Source: Psychroflexus salis (GTDB lineage: Bacteria; Bacteroidota; Bacteroidia; Flavobacteriales; Flavobacteriaceae). Taken from it: a DNA stretch of 64,000 nucleotides. Position numbers and translations under genes: made by a program. How positions within the stretch are numbered: position 1 is the stretch's first letter; each line of letters starts with the position of its first letter. The notes below the pieces were generated by a model that saw nothing but the letters and a program-made list of their open reading frames with translations, ran no database searches and had not been told where the DNA came from. Positions 56,446-64,000 of this stretch are shown here, piece after piece. The stretch covers positions 1-64,000 of the forward strand of contig NZ_BMGL01000005.1 in NCBI RefSeq assembly GCF_014640175.1, given 5' to 3'.

Positions 56446-57219
56446 TTATTCGTTAATAAATTCGGTTCCTTTTCGTTTACCGTTTACTATGTCTATAATA
56501 ATATCTTCTTCTTTACCGTTGGCTATGTAAGTTGGAATGCCTTTAGATGCGGTTAATTTTGCAATTTTCAATTTAGACTCCATTCCGCCTCGGCCTTCTC
56601 CTTCTGCTTTTTCATTTTCTTGCACATATTTTTCTACGTTTTCGTCAACATTTACCTGATGTAAAAGTTCAGAATTATCATCGTCTGGATGCCCGGTATA
56701 CAATCCATCGATATCGGTTAACATAATCATCATATCTGCTCCCACTAGCTCAGCTACCAAACTTGCTAATTCGTCATTATCGGAGAACATCGACATAGAC
56801 AGAGAAACAGCGTCGTCTTCATTGGCTACAGGAATTATACCTTCTTGTAGTAAACCTTCATAACAATTAATCATGTTTTCTCGATATTTCCCAGGAGCAA
56901 AATCTCTTTTTGTGGCTAAAACTTGTGCACAACGCATACCGAAATCGTGAAACATGGTGTAGTAATGCCGCATCATTCTTGGTTGACCGACAGAAGAATA
57001 AATTTGTCTTCGAGTGGTCGAATCTTCTGCGCTACAAGCTCCTAAAACTTCTTTACCAGCAATTGCAGAACCTGAAGAAACTAATACGGTTATGATATCA
57101 CGTTCATACAAATAAGCAATTTGTCGAACTAAATTTTTAAGGATTGGAACTACAATTCTATTATTTAAGTTGGTCATTACATTAGTACCAACTTTTACTA
57201 CTATTCTTTTTTTATGCAT
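56446..57219 (-). CDS. proB: Glutamate 5-kinase, short form without PUA domain
   Basis: Phosphorylates glutamate as the first step of proline synthesis. The 257-residue amino acid kinase has VVKVGTNVMTN at the N-terminus, VSSGSAIAGKE, the DNDELASLVAELVGADMMIMLTDIDGLY-type core and the GMESKLKIAKLT C-terminal motif. It is about 110 residues shorter than E. coli ProB because the PUA domain is missing, as is usual in many flavobacteria. Confidence 0.95.
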   Translation of the reverse strand: MHKKRIVVKVGTNVMTNLNNRIVVPILKNLVRQIAYLYERDIITVLVSSGSAIAGKEVLGACSAEDSTTRRQIYSSVGQPRMMRHYYTMFHDFGMRCAQVLATKRDFAPGKYRENMINCYEGLLQEGIIPVANEDDAVSLSMSMFSDNDELASLVAELVGADMMIMLTDIDGLYTGHPDDDNSELLHQVNVDENVEKYVQENEKAEGEGRGGMESKLKIAKLTASKGIPTYIANGKEEDIIIDIVNGKRKGTEFINE

Positions 57220-57239
57220 AACTATTTAAAAGTATATAT

Positions 57240-58043
57240 TTATTCTTCGCCTAATTCTACCGCTCTGTTAAACGCAGCAAATGCAGCTTCTTTTATTAAT
57301 TCTTCTACATTATTTTCATCCATAGAATCTAAGGCTGCACGTGTGGTTCCGCCTTTAGATGCAACTCTGTCCATCCAAGTAGTAGGCGTTAAATCGGATT
57401 CTTTAAACAACTTAATTGCTCCTTCGAAAGTTGTACTCACCAAAACTTTAGAATCATTATCAGAAAAGCCCATTTTTTTTGCAGCTTCTAACATGGACTG
57501 CATAAAATAAAAGACATAAGCAGGACCACTACCAGAAATTCCTGTTGATTTATTAATAAATTCTTCGTTTTTAACACGAATAGACTCTCCTGTTGTGTCT
57601 AAAAGATTGCGAATCATAAGTAACTCAACTCTCGAAATTTCTTTAGATTCTGTATACGAAGTAACACCACGACCCACTTTTGCTGGCAAATTAGGCATGG
57701 TTCGGACTACTTTTTTAATTTCTAATCCATTTTGAATGTGTTGAATAGTAACGCCAGCCATTAATGAAACAAAAATTTGTTGATCGTTAACCATCGGTTT
57801 CATTTTTTCCATTAGTGCGTCAGCATGATAAGGTTTTACTCCTAAAAACACAACATCTGCCATCGGAAGACAATCTTCAAGCTTTTCGTATACATCAAAT
57901 TCTGGTTTTTTTCTTAACATTTCAATTAGTTCAGCAGAAAGATCGTGAATCATTAACTTTTTTCGATTAAGCATTGACGAAGTAGCCATGCCTTCTGAAT
58001 AAGTCAAGCCCATATTTCCTGCTCCAATAACTAATACTCTCAT
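57240..58043 (-). CDS. proC: Pyrroline-5-carboxylate reductase
   Basis: The last enzyme of proline synthesis. It starts at the ATG at 58043 (267 residues) directly before the NAD(P) motif VLVIGAGNMGLTYSEG. It then shows GVKPYHAD near residue 77, the VRTMPNLPA block and the C-terminal signature GISGSGPAYVFYFMQSMLEAA. The frame is open another 24 residues but those do not belong to the family. It heads proC-proB-proA. Confidence 0.96.
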   Translation of the reverse strand: MRVLVIGAGNMGLTYSEGMATSSMLNRKKLMIHDLSAELIEMLRKKPEFDVYEKLEDCLPMADVVFLGVKPYHADALMEKMKPMVNDQQIFVSLMAGVTIQHIQNGLEIKKVVRTMPNLPAKVGRGVTSYTESKEISRVELLMIRNLLDTTGESIRVKNEEFINKSTGISGSGPAYVFYFMQSMLEAAKKMGFSDNDSKVLVSTTFEGAIKLFKESDLTPTTWMDRVASKGGTTRAALDSMDENNVEELIKEAAFAAFNRAVELGEE

Positions 58044-58279
58044 ATGTGTTTGTTTTTGATTTACCAAAAAGGTGCAATATGCGTGCAAAACATAATTTAA
58101 AGTAAAAAATAACAAAAGCGTTTACAAATTGATTTTTTATTAACTAATATTTATTTTTTTCTGATAAAATTTATCAATACCATAAAATTCATGCAAGTTT
58201 GTCAGTGACAGATTGGTAAAATAATGTTAGCTTAATGTTTTCTTCATCATTTAAAAACCTAGCTGTTTTAGATATCCTG

Positions 58280-58287
58280 TAAATTTG
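58280..58287 (+). promoter_or_regulatory. -7 element of the glycerophosphodiesterase
   Basis: TAAATTTG, 16 bases before the ATG at 58304. Confidence 0.5.
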
Positions 58288-58303
58288 CCTATATTTTTAT
58301 GTT

Positions 58304-59245
58304 ATGAAAATCGTGAAATACATTAATCCAATTTTTATGTTTGCACTAACTCTAATCAACCAAAAAAGTACCGAACAGCAGCCCAAAGAACAAAAGGCAA
58401 AATCTTTCTTACAAAGAAAATATAACTTTGAAGTAATCGGACATCGCGGAGCTCGAGGTTTGGCTCCAGAAAACACCTTAGCAGCCTTCGAAAAAGCTAT
58501 TGAAATAGGAGTTAACACACTAGAAATGGATGTAGTACTCACCAAAAACAAAAAAGTACTAGTTTCTCATGAAGCTTGGATGAGTGCTAAAATATGTGTT
58601 CATAAAAACAAAGTAATTGAACCTGAGCAAGAACAAAAACACAATATTTATAAAATGAAATATGCCAAAACTCAGGAGTATGATTGCGGCAGTTTAATCC
58701 ATCCTGATTTTGATGAGCAAGAAAACGAAAAGACTACCAAACCTTTACTAAAGGATGTTTTACAAATGGCAAGTGCCTTATCTAGAAATCATGGAACTAG
58801 TATTCAATATTTAATAGAAATTAAGAGTTCTCCTGATGGAGATTTTATTTATCATCCCGATCCTAAAGAATTTGTAAATGTTGTTTTGAATGAGCTTGAG
58901 GCTTATGCAGACTTAAAGCATGTATGCTTACAAAGTTTTGATTGGCGTATTTTAAATGAAATAAAAAATAAAAATCCAGAAGTAAAGGTAGCCTTACTAA
59001 CTTACGATATAAGCTTAGAAAACGCATTGGATAAATTGAAATTTATACCAGAAATTTACGCTCCACATTTTAAACAGATTAATAAAAACTTAGTTAGTTT
59101 AGCTAAAGCAAATGGCATGCATATATTTGCATGGACGGTAAATGAAATTGAAGATATGCACGATGTTTTGCAACTTGGTGTTGACGGAATTATAACCGAT
59201 TATCCTAACCGTGCCATAAAATTAAAACGAAATTTAAAATTTTAG
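58304..59245 (+). CDS. Glycerophosphodiester phosphodiesterase
   Basis: Hydrolyses glycerophosphodiesters to glycerol 3-phosphate and an alcohol. The 313-residue TIM barrel has the catalytic and metal motif FEVIGHRGARGLAPENTLAAF near residue 43, with NTLEMDVVLTKN and VSHEAW after it. The terminal MHIFAWTVNEIEDM and GVDGIITDYPNRA are typical. An N-terminal hydrophobic stretch (about 1-20) suggests export or membrane anchoring, but no lipobox Cys is visible. It supplies phosphate and glycerol from lipid breakdown. Confidence 0.93.
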   Translation: MKIVKYINPIFMFALTLINQKSTEQQPKEQKAKSFLQRKYNFEVIGHRGARGLAPENTLAAFEKAIEIGVNTLEMDVVLTKNKKVLVSHEAWMSAKICVHKNKVIEPEQEQKHNIYKMKYAKTQEYDCGSLIHPDFDEQENEKTTKPLLKDVLQMASALSRNHGTSIQYLIEIKSSPDGDFIYHPDPKEFVNVVLNELEAYADLKHVCLQSFDWRILNEIKNKNPEVKVALLTYDISLENALDKLKFIPEIYAPHFKQINKNLVSLAKANGMHIFAWTVNEIEDMHDVLQLGVDGIITDYPNRAIKLKRNLKF

Positions 59246-59267
59246 ACGCATACTCTATTAAAGTTGC

Positions 59268-59275
59268 TATTTTTG
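59268..59275 (+). promoter_or_regulatory. -7 element of the DNA methyltransferase
   Basis: TATTTTTG, 16 bases before the ATG at 59292. Confidence 0.5.
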
Positions 59276-59291
59276 AATTTAACTTTTTAAA

Positions 59292-60746
59292 ATGGCAGGT
59301 AGAAACCGATTTAATAATATCTCTTCAAAAGAATGGCTACCTTTTCAAAAGTCTTGGTATCTAGAAACAGACCTTGAAGAAACTTACCGAAAAAACATTA
59401 GGTTTTTTGTGAAATTTGATTGGGAAGAACATCAGCCAAATATCTTTTTTTACGGTAATTCTGATAAAGAAAGCTTATTTAAAAAGGTAGCAAAAGAAGA
59501 AGGGGCAGAAGTTTTTACCAAAATTGAAAGCCTAACGGGTGATACTGAATTACAATTTGCATTGATTGATGTATTAGATGAAGCTGGTAAAATTGAAGAT
59601 CTAAAAAAATTACTTCAGTTCAACATAAAAATTACAGCATTAGCAAAACAGCTGAAAAATAAAATAATTCATCGTCGATTTATTAGTGTATTTACCAAAA
59701 ATATTTTTTCTAAAAACACCTACCTCCCATCTGCTTGGGATTTAAGTGAACGAGTTGCTGAAATTTATACACTTAAAGATGAAAAAATTGCGTGCTTACA
59801 ATCTCAATTAAATAAAGAGTCTAAGCATTACTTTTCTACAAAGCAAGATTATTATTATGCTTTGTATTTTAGAAAGGATGAAAATTCTGGTTTAGATTAT
59901 GGTCAGTTTAAAAATTCTAATTTTTTTAAACTGAATACACAACAAAGCTTTTTTGCTGCTCATAAAAAACCAATTAGCAATTGGCACATTATCAAACCAC
60001 CGCGCAGAAATAAAAAAGAAGTTTTGCATCCTGCTAAATTTCCCGAAGAAGTGGTTGAGCTGTTTCTTCCTTTTTTTACTCAAAAACAAGATGCTGTTTT
60101 CGATCCGATGTCTGGGACAGCTTCCACTCAGTTGGCAGCCCTTCGAAACCAACGAAATGCATATGGAACGGAGTTGAGTCCTTTTTTTTATGAAATTTCA
60201 AAAGAGCGTTTACAAAATTTCTTGAAGCCTGAACAACAAGAAATTTTTGACAATATTCCTAAGGATGTTGATTTTAAATTGCTTCAAAAAGATGCGAGAA
60301 CGATTACAAAAAAAGACTTTCCTGAAATAGATTATATTTTTACTTCGCCACCCTATTGGGACATGCTCAATATGGTTGGTGCAGAAAACCAAGCAAAGCG
60401 TATTAAAAAAGGCTTGCAAACCAATTATTCGAACGATGAAAAAGACTTGGGAAATATTACCGATTACAAACTATTTATTGAAGAACTAGTACATGTGTAT
60501 CGAAATTTAATTCAGTTATTAAAACCTGGTGGATACTTTACCATAGTGGTTAAGAACATTAAAAAGAAAGGGAAAAATTATCCTTTCGCTTATGATTTGG
60601 GACATTTACTACAAGAAGATTTAATCTTACTCCCGGAAGTGTTTTGGCTACAAGATGATATAAACTTAGCACCTTACGGATACGGAAACACTTTTGTTTC
60701 CAATACCTTTCATCAATATTGTTTGCATTTTCAAAAACCAGCTTAA
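59292..60746 (+). CDS. Putative DNA N4/N6-methyltransferase with a unique N-terminal domain
   Basis: A 484-residue protein. The C-terminal half is a SAM-dependent DNA methyltransferase: the motif X-like HPAKFPEEVVELF (near residue 246), motif I FDPMSGTAST (270-279), motif IV TSPPYW (351-356) and GYFTIVVKNI. The order X-I-IV is that of the permuted N6-adenine and N4-cytosine classes, and SPPY favours N4-cytosine. The N-terminal 230 residues do not resemble a known domain. The next gene is convergent, overlaps it by four bases and looks like a restriction endonuclease, so the pair is a candidate restriction-modification system. Confidence 0.78.
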   Translation: MAGRNRFNNISSKEWLPFQKSWYLETDLEETYRKNIRFFVKFDWEEHQPNIFFYGNSDKESLFKKVAKEEGAEVFTKIESLTGDTELQFALIDVLDEAGKIEDLKKLLQFNIKITALAKQLKNKIIHRRFISVFTKNIFSKNTYLPSAWDLSERVAEIYTLKDEKIACLQSQLNKESKHYFSTKQDYYYALYFRKDENSGLDYGQFKNSNFFKLNTQQSFFAAHKKPISNWHIIKPPRRNKKEVLHPAKFPEEVVELFLPFFTQKQDAVFDPMSGTASTQLAALRNQRNAYGTELSPFFYEISKERLQNFLKPEQQEIFDNIPKDVDFKLLQKDARTITKKDFPEIDYIFTSPPYWDMLNMVGAENQAKRIKKGLQTNYSNDEKDLGNITDYKLFIEELVHVYRNLIQLLKPGGYFTIVVKNIKKKGKNYPFAYDLGHLLQEDLILLPEVFWLQDDINLAPYGYGNTFVSNTFHQYCLHFQKPA

Positions 60747-61675
60747 TAATTTACCCAATCGCCACCAACTACCCTATTTTTTAATATTGGAAATAATTCT
60801 GTTATGGGCGATAGCAAACTTACAGGTAAAGTTTTATTGGTTATTGTACCCCAAATGCTTCCATTTAAAAATGAAAGTGATTTTTTTGCTCCAACCTTTA
60901 AGTACCAATTGGCCATAGGTTGCTGCATAAAATTATCTGCTTCGTTGGGTCCTGTATTTTTAAAAAGCAGCCAATGTTTTTCGTTTGCCATGCCTGCTAT
61001 AACTAATTTGGGATAAAAATTAATGCTATACAATTCAGCCAAAGATTGTTGGCCCAATATGGCGCGTAAATAATCTTCTTTTTGAAAAGCTGCTGTAGCT
61101 TGTTTCTGCCCTTTGTACTTCAAAAAATAATTGTAAATAAGCTGAAGTTGTTGGTGGCTTAAATTCAATTCTATAAAAGATTTTCCACGTTTATGGTTAT
61201 GTAAATCAGCTGCTTTCATAAATGAAAAAATATGGGCTACATGCGGCTTATCGTATTTTTTTAATCTTTTTTCCCACTGGTCGTTTTTAAATCGATTAGG
61301 AATTAATGCAGGTAGCTGCAAGTAGTTGGAATAAAAATCGCCTGTATGATACACAAAGTTATTTTTAATGTCAATTTCGGTATCTTCAAAATAAAAATCA
61401 CGTTTATCGGTTTGAAAATATGGAGTTTTTGGTGTATCAAAATCAACTCTTAAACTATTTATTAAGCAAAAATACTCAAAAATAGCTTCAGCTAATTTTC
61501 CTTTTAAAATATTTAAAATTCTGGAATTGGTTGCGTTTAATGCAGATTTTCCCTTATGCAAGGACAAACGGTCAAACGTAAAAGGTAAAGACAACAAAGC
61601 ATACTTTAGTGAGTTGTTTATTAACTTACGGTATTCTTTATTGGGCAGATCAACATAAACTAGTGGATGCTTCAT
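60743..61675 (-). CDS. Putative PD-(D/E)XK nuclease, partner of the DNA methyltransferase
   Basis: A 310-residue protein (ATG at 61675) I do not recognise from any named family. Its first third shows the order of a PD-(D/E)XK site: an acidic helix with Glu63 (KGKLAEAIFEYF), Asp93 (TDKRDFYFED) and D102-I-K104 (TEIDIKNN), with nine residues between the Asp and the D-x-K pair. The rest is basic and aromatic and may recognise DNA. The stop overlaps that of the methyltransferase by four bases. I infer a restriction enzyme; an alternative is another nuclease-like housekeeping protein. Confidence 0.5.
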   Translation of the reverse strand: MKHPLVYVDLPNKEYRKLINNSLKYALLSLPFTFDRLSLHKGKSALNATNSRILNILKGKLAEAIFEYFCLINSLRVDFDTPKTPYFQTDKRDFYFEDTEIDIKNNFVYHTGDFYSNYLQLPALIPNRFKNDQWEKRLKKYDKPHVAHIFSFMKAADLHNHKRGKSFIELNLSHQQLQLIYNYFLKYKGQKQATAAFQKEDYLRAILGQQSLAELYSINFYPKLVIAGMANEKHWLLFKNTGPNEADNFMQQPMANWYLKVGAKKSLSFLNGSIWGTITNKTLPVSLLSPITELFPILKNRVVGGDWVNY

Positions 61676-61780
61676 TAGCAAATATTTCCACTAAATTAGA
61701 AAAAAATAATTTAACTTCTTTACAATGAATTTAATACAGGAGTATATTGTGATTAAAAATGACACCTAAAAAGGTTATTT

Positions 61781-64000
61781 TTAATCTTCATCTAAATCGT
61801 CGAATAGACTAGCTTGCGATTGCTTATCGCTTTCTTTATAGTTTACTTCTTCTTCGTCTAGTACTTCAATATCGCTCGCTGCTTTATCTTCTTCAAGCTC
61901 GAACGCAATAGGTTCGATAACATCAATCTGTTTTATTTTTTCTGCAGAAAGTTGATTTCCCATAGCTTTAATACCTTTTACAGTAATAAATTCTTTTAGG
62001 TTAACCACTTCATTGGTTTTACGGTCTTTACCACGCAATTTGGTATATTCAATTTCAATTTGCGGTATGTAATCGGTAGAAATTAATTCTAAGTACGAAT
62101 CTTTATGATCTGAGATGATATTTTCTTCGCGTTCTTCATTTTCAACGAAAAAGCGCTTTACATAAAAGCGTTCTTTTTCTCCATCGAAGTATACAGCAGA
62201 AATCGGTTTTTTAGGAATCCACTTTTCCATAACAATGATGTCTTTTTCGAAATGGGTAGTTAACTCTGGACGGATGGTTTTTACAATTCCACTTTGAGTG
62301 ATAATTAAAATACGGTCTTCGCCCCTAAAAGCACCCAATAATTCGCCACGCTCATCTACATTTAAACGTTTTACAGTATCATCGAACCAAATTTTTCTAG
62401 GTTTTAAAGTGGAAACGCCTTCTTCTTTAAGTTCTACTTTTTTTATGGCAAATTTAGTTACTAAATTACCTTTTGTAGATCGGCCTTTAATGGCTAAATC
62501 TGCAAAATCGATATCGAATTTTACTTTTCGAATGCTCTTACTTTGGCGCAAATGTACAGAGACAGTTTCTGCTTCTCCATTGGGATTTGCAGAAAAATAG
62601 TAAACTTTTGTGCCTGGTTTATCTTTACCAACAGAATAGGCTCTATTTCTAGTAATAGAAGTTACTGCAAAGCGTTTCATAAAACTGCTGCCATTTTTTC
62701 CATCGCGGTAAATTAAATTGTAAATGGTACGTTTGTCTTTTTTCTTAAAAATACCTACGTAAAGGATATTTTTCCCTATAAATGTTTTTGAATCGACTTT
62801 AGTAACCATCATGGTACCATTTTCTGTAAAGCAAATAATGTCGTCTATATCAGAGCAATCGGTTACGTATTCTTCCTTTTTAAGTGAAGTACCAATAAAA
62901 CCTTCTTTGCGATTTACATAAAGTTTATGGTTACGAATAACTACTTTAGTAGCTTCTATATTTTCGAAGGGTTGTATTTCAGTTTTGCGTTCTTTGCCTT
63001 CTCCATAGGTTTTTTTAAGTCGCTCAAAATGGGCAATAGCATATTCAATTAAGTTAGCTAGGTGGTGTTTTACTTTTTCAATTTCACCTTCAAGCGCATC
63101 AATTTTTTGCTGTGCTTTATCTAAATCGAATTTAGAAATTCGCTTAATTTTAATTTCAGTTAAACGAATAATATCTTCTCGAGTAACTGCTCTTTTTAAA
63201 TGTTTTATAAATGGTTTTAAACCATCATCTATAGCCTGAATAACCGCTTCCCAAGTTTCTTGGTCTTCAATATCACGGTAAATTCTGTTTTCTATAAAAA
63301 TACGTTCTAATGAAGCAAAATGCCATTGTTCTTCTAACTCATCGAGTTTTATTTCTAACTCGCGTTTAAGCAAATGCACAGTATGCTCTGTACTTTTTCT
63401 AAGTAATTCTGATACACCTAAAAACTGTGGTTTATCTTCGTAAATTACGCATGATAGTGGAGAAATTGAGACTTCGCAATTGGTGAAAGCATAAAGTGCA
63501 TCAATAGTTTTGTCTGGTGAAATATTAGCGGGTAAATGAATCAGTATTTCAACCTGCGAAGATGTATTATCTTCAATTTTTTTGATTTTAATTTTTCCTT
63601 TGTCGTTGGCTTTTAAAATAGAATCGATTAGCGAACTGGTGTTTGTACCATGTGGAATTTCGTTGATTACCAGTGTTTTTTTATCTAGTACTTCTATTTT
63701 GGCTCGTAATCTTATTTTCCCCCCGCGTAAACCATCGTTGTATTCAGACACATCCATTATTCCTGCAGTAGGAAAATCTGGATAAATGGTAAAGCGTTTT
63801 CCTTTTAAATGCTTTATGGAAGCATCTATTAATTCTAAAAAATTGTGTGGTAAAATTCGTGTACTTAAACCTACAGCAATACCTTCGGCTCCTTGTGCTA
63901 GAACCATCGGGAATTTTACTGGTAAATTTACAGGCTCGTCTTTTCTTCCATCGTAAGAAATTTGCCATTGCGTAGTTTTCGGATTAAAAACTACATCTAA
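61781..64000 (-). CDS. parC: DNA topoisomerase IV subunit A, 5' end outside the window
   Basis: The reading frame is open to the right edge of the window. The 739 codons seen include the region NPKTTQWQISYDGRK, then PMVLAQGAEGIAVGLSTRILPHN (the conserved GyrA/ParC block after the catalytic tyrosine region, which is beyond the edge), a coiled-coil segment near DEEQ...LEGEIEKVKHH and the C-terminal beta-pinwheel-type repeats. It resembles flavobacterial ParC, having a Glu/Asp-rich tail (LEEDKAASDIEVLDEEE). The start and N-terminal part are not in the window. Confidence 0.93.
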   Translation of the reverse strand, partial: LDVVFNPKTTQWQISYDGRKDEPVNLPVKFPMVLAQGAEGIAVGLSTRILPHNFLELIDASIKHLKGKRFTIYPDFPTAGIMDVSEYNDGLRGGKIRLRAKIEVLDKKTLVINEIPHGTNTSSLIDSILKANDKGKIKIKKIEDNTSSQVEILIHLPANISPDKTIDALYAFTNCEVSISPLSCVIYEDKPQFLGVSELLRKSTEHTVHLLKRELEIKLDELEEQWHFASLERIFIENRIYRDIEDQETWEAVIQAIDDGLKPFIKHLKRAVTREDIIRLTEIKIKRISKFDLDKAQQKIDALEGEIEKVKHHLANLIEYAIAHFERLKKTYGEGKERKTEIQPFENIEATKVVIRNHKLYVNRKEGFIGTSLKKEEYVTDCSDIDDIICFTENGTMMVTKVDSKTFIGKNILYVGIFKKKDKRTIYNLIYRDGKNGSSFMKRFAVTSITRNRAYSVGKDKPGTKVYYFSANPNGEAETVSVHLRQSKSIRKVKFDIDFADLAIKGRSTKGNLVTKFAIKKVELKEEGVSTLKPRKIWFDDTVKRLNVDERGELLGAFRGEDRILIITQSGIVKTIRPELTTHFEKDIIVMEKWIPKKPISAVYFDGEKERFYVKRFFVENEEREENIISDHKDSYLELISTDYIPQIEIEYTKLRGKDRKTNEVVNLKEFITVKGIKAMGNQLSAEKIKQIDVIEPIAFELEEDKAASDIEVLDEEEVNYKESDKQSQASLFDDLDED

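Overview
The window is AT-rich chromosomal DNA from a marine member of the Flavobacteriaceae (Bacteroidota). Four things point there. Almost every start is preceded by the Bacteroidota -7 promoter word TAnnTTTG, and purine-rich Shine-Dalgarno sequences are absent. The window carries a proteorhodopsin next to the retinal-forming Blh enzyme. Several genes are typical of flavobacteria (BatA-domain protein, DUF6702 protein, DUF2490 protein, a one-chain serine dehydratase, the YbaB/ProABC/glycolysis blocks). Intergenic spaces are short and most operons end in a clear hairpin plus T run. No rRNA, tRNA, CRISPR array, prophage or complete insertion sequence was found inside the window.

Layout. 1-790 is non-coding; its left end holds two strong leftward promoters with C-rich start regions, probably feeding a stable-RNA operon outside the window. 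791-10210: a UbiA-like membrane protein, glycine decarboxylase (gcvP), a GAF histidine kinase, and an operon of BatA-domain protein, a dihydroorotase homologue that has lost metal ligands, a small membrane protein and an esterase. 10289-13791: a LAS-type metallopeptidase-like protein, an ArsC-like protein, prfB with its programmed +1 frameshift, and threonine aldolase. 13788-15794: the light-harvesting block of blh and proteorhodopsin, divergently transcribed, then an unlisted 44-residue membrane protein with its own promoter and terminator. 15856-19218: cdaA, folP, a secreted glutathione peroxidase and ychF. 19429-24968: queA and an envelope polysaccharide/lipid A-type group (flippase, glycosyltransferase, sulfatase-fold transferase). 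24974-28993: a NUDIX gene broken by an in-frame stop, an acidic lipoprotein, dnaK with a small repeat inserted at its 3' end, and an lpxD-type acyltransferase. 29163-37867: DUF2490 protein, serine dehydratase, an operon of two paralogous CarboxypepD-regulatory-like proteins, a DUF6702 protein and an M1 peptidase, then dipeptidase E and glutaminase.

38218-48550: a biotin-dependent carboxylase operon, nadC with a BrkB protein and a chalcone isomerase-like protein, rlmH, a methyltransferase, a membrane hydroxylase, a Spy-like protein and a second carboxyltransferase. 48667-58043: a hypothetical protein, an RluA-type pseudouridine synthase, the glycolytic set pfkA-gapA-sugar kinase-pgi, ybaB and proline biosynthesis proC-proB-proA. 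58304-64000: a glycerophosphodiesterase, a candidate restriction-modification pair whose genes converge and overlap at their stops, and the 3' part of parC running off the right edge.

Themes. Several genes serve growth on protein and amino acids (glycine, serine, threonine, glutamine, Asp-dipeptides, M1 peptidase), which fits a marine heterotroph supplementing its energy with light. The least ordinary items are the restriction-modification-like pair, the prfB frameshift site without its Shine-Dalgarno stimulator, a set of genes whose promoter lies exactly four bases before the start codon (leaderless candidates), the repeat insertion that supplies the dnaK stop codon, and the 44-residue protein beside proteorhodopsin.
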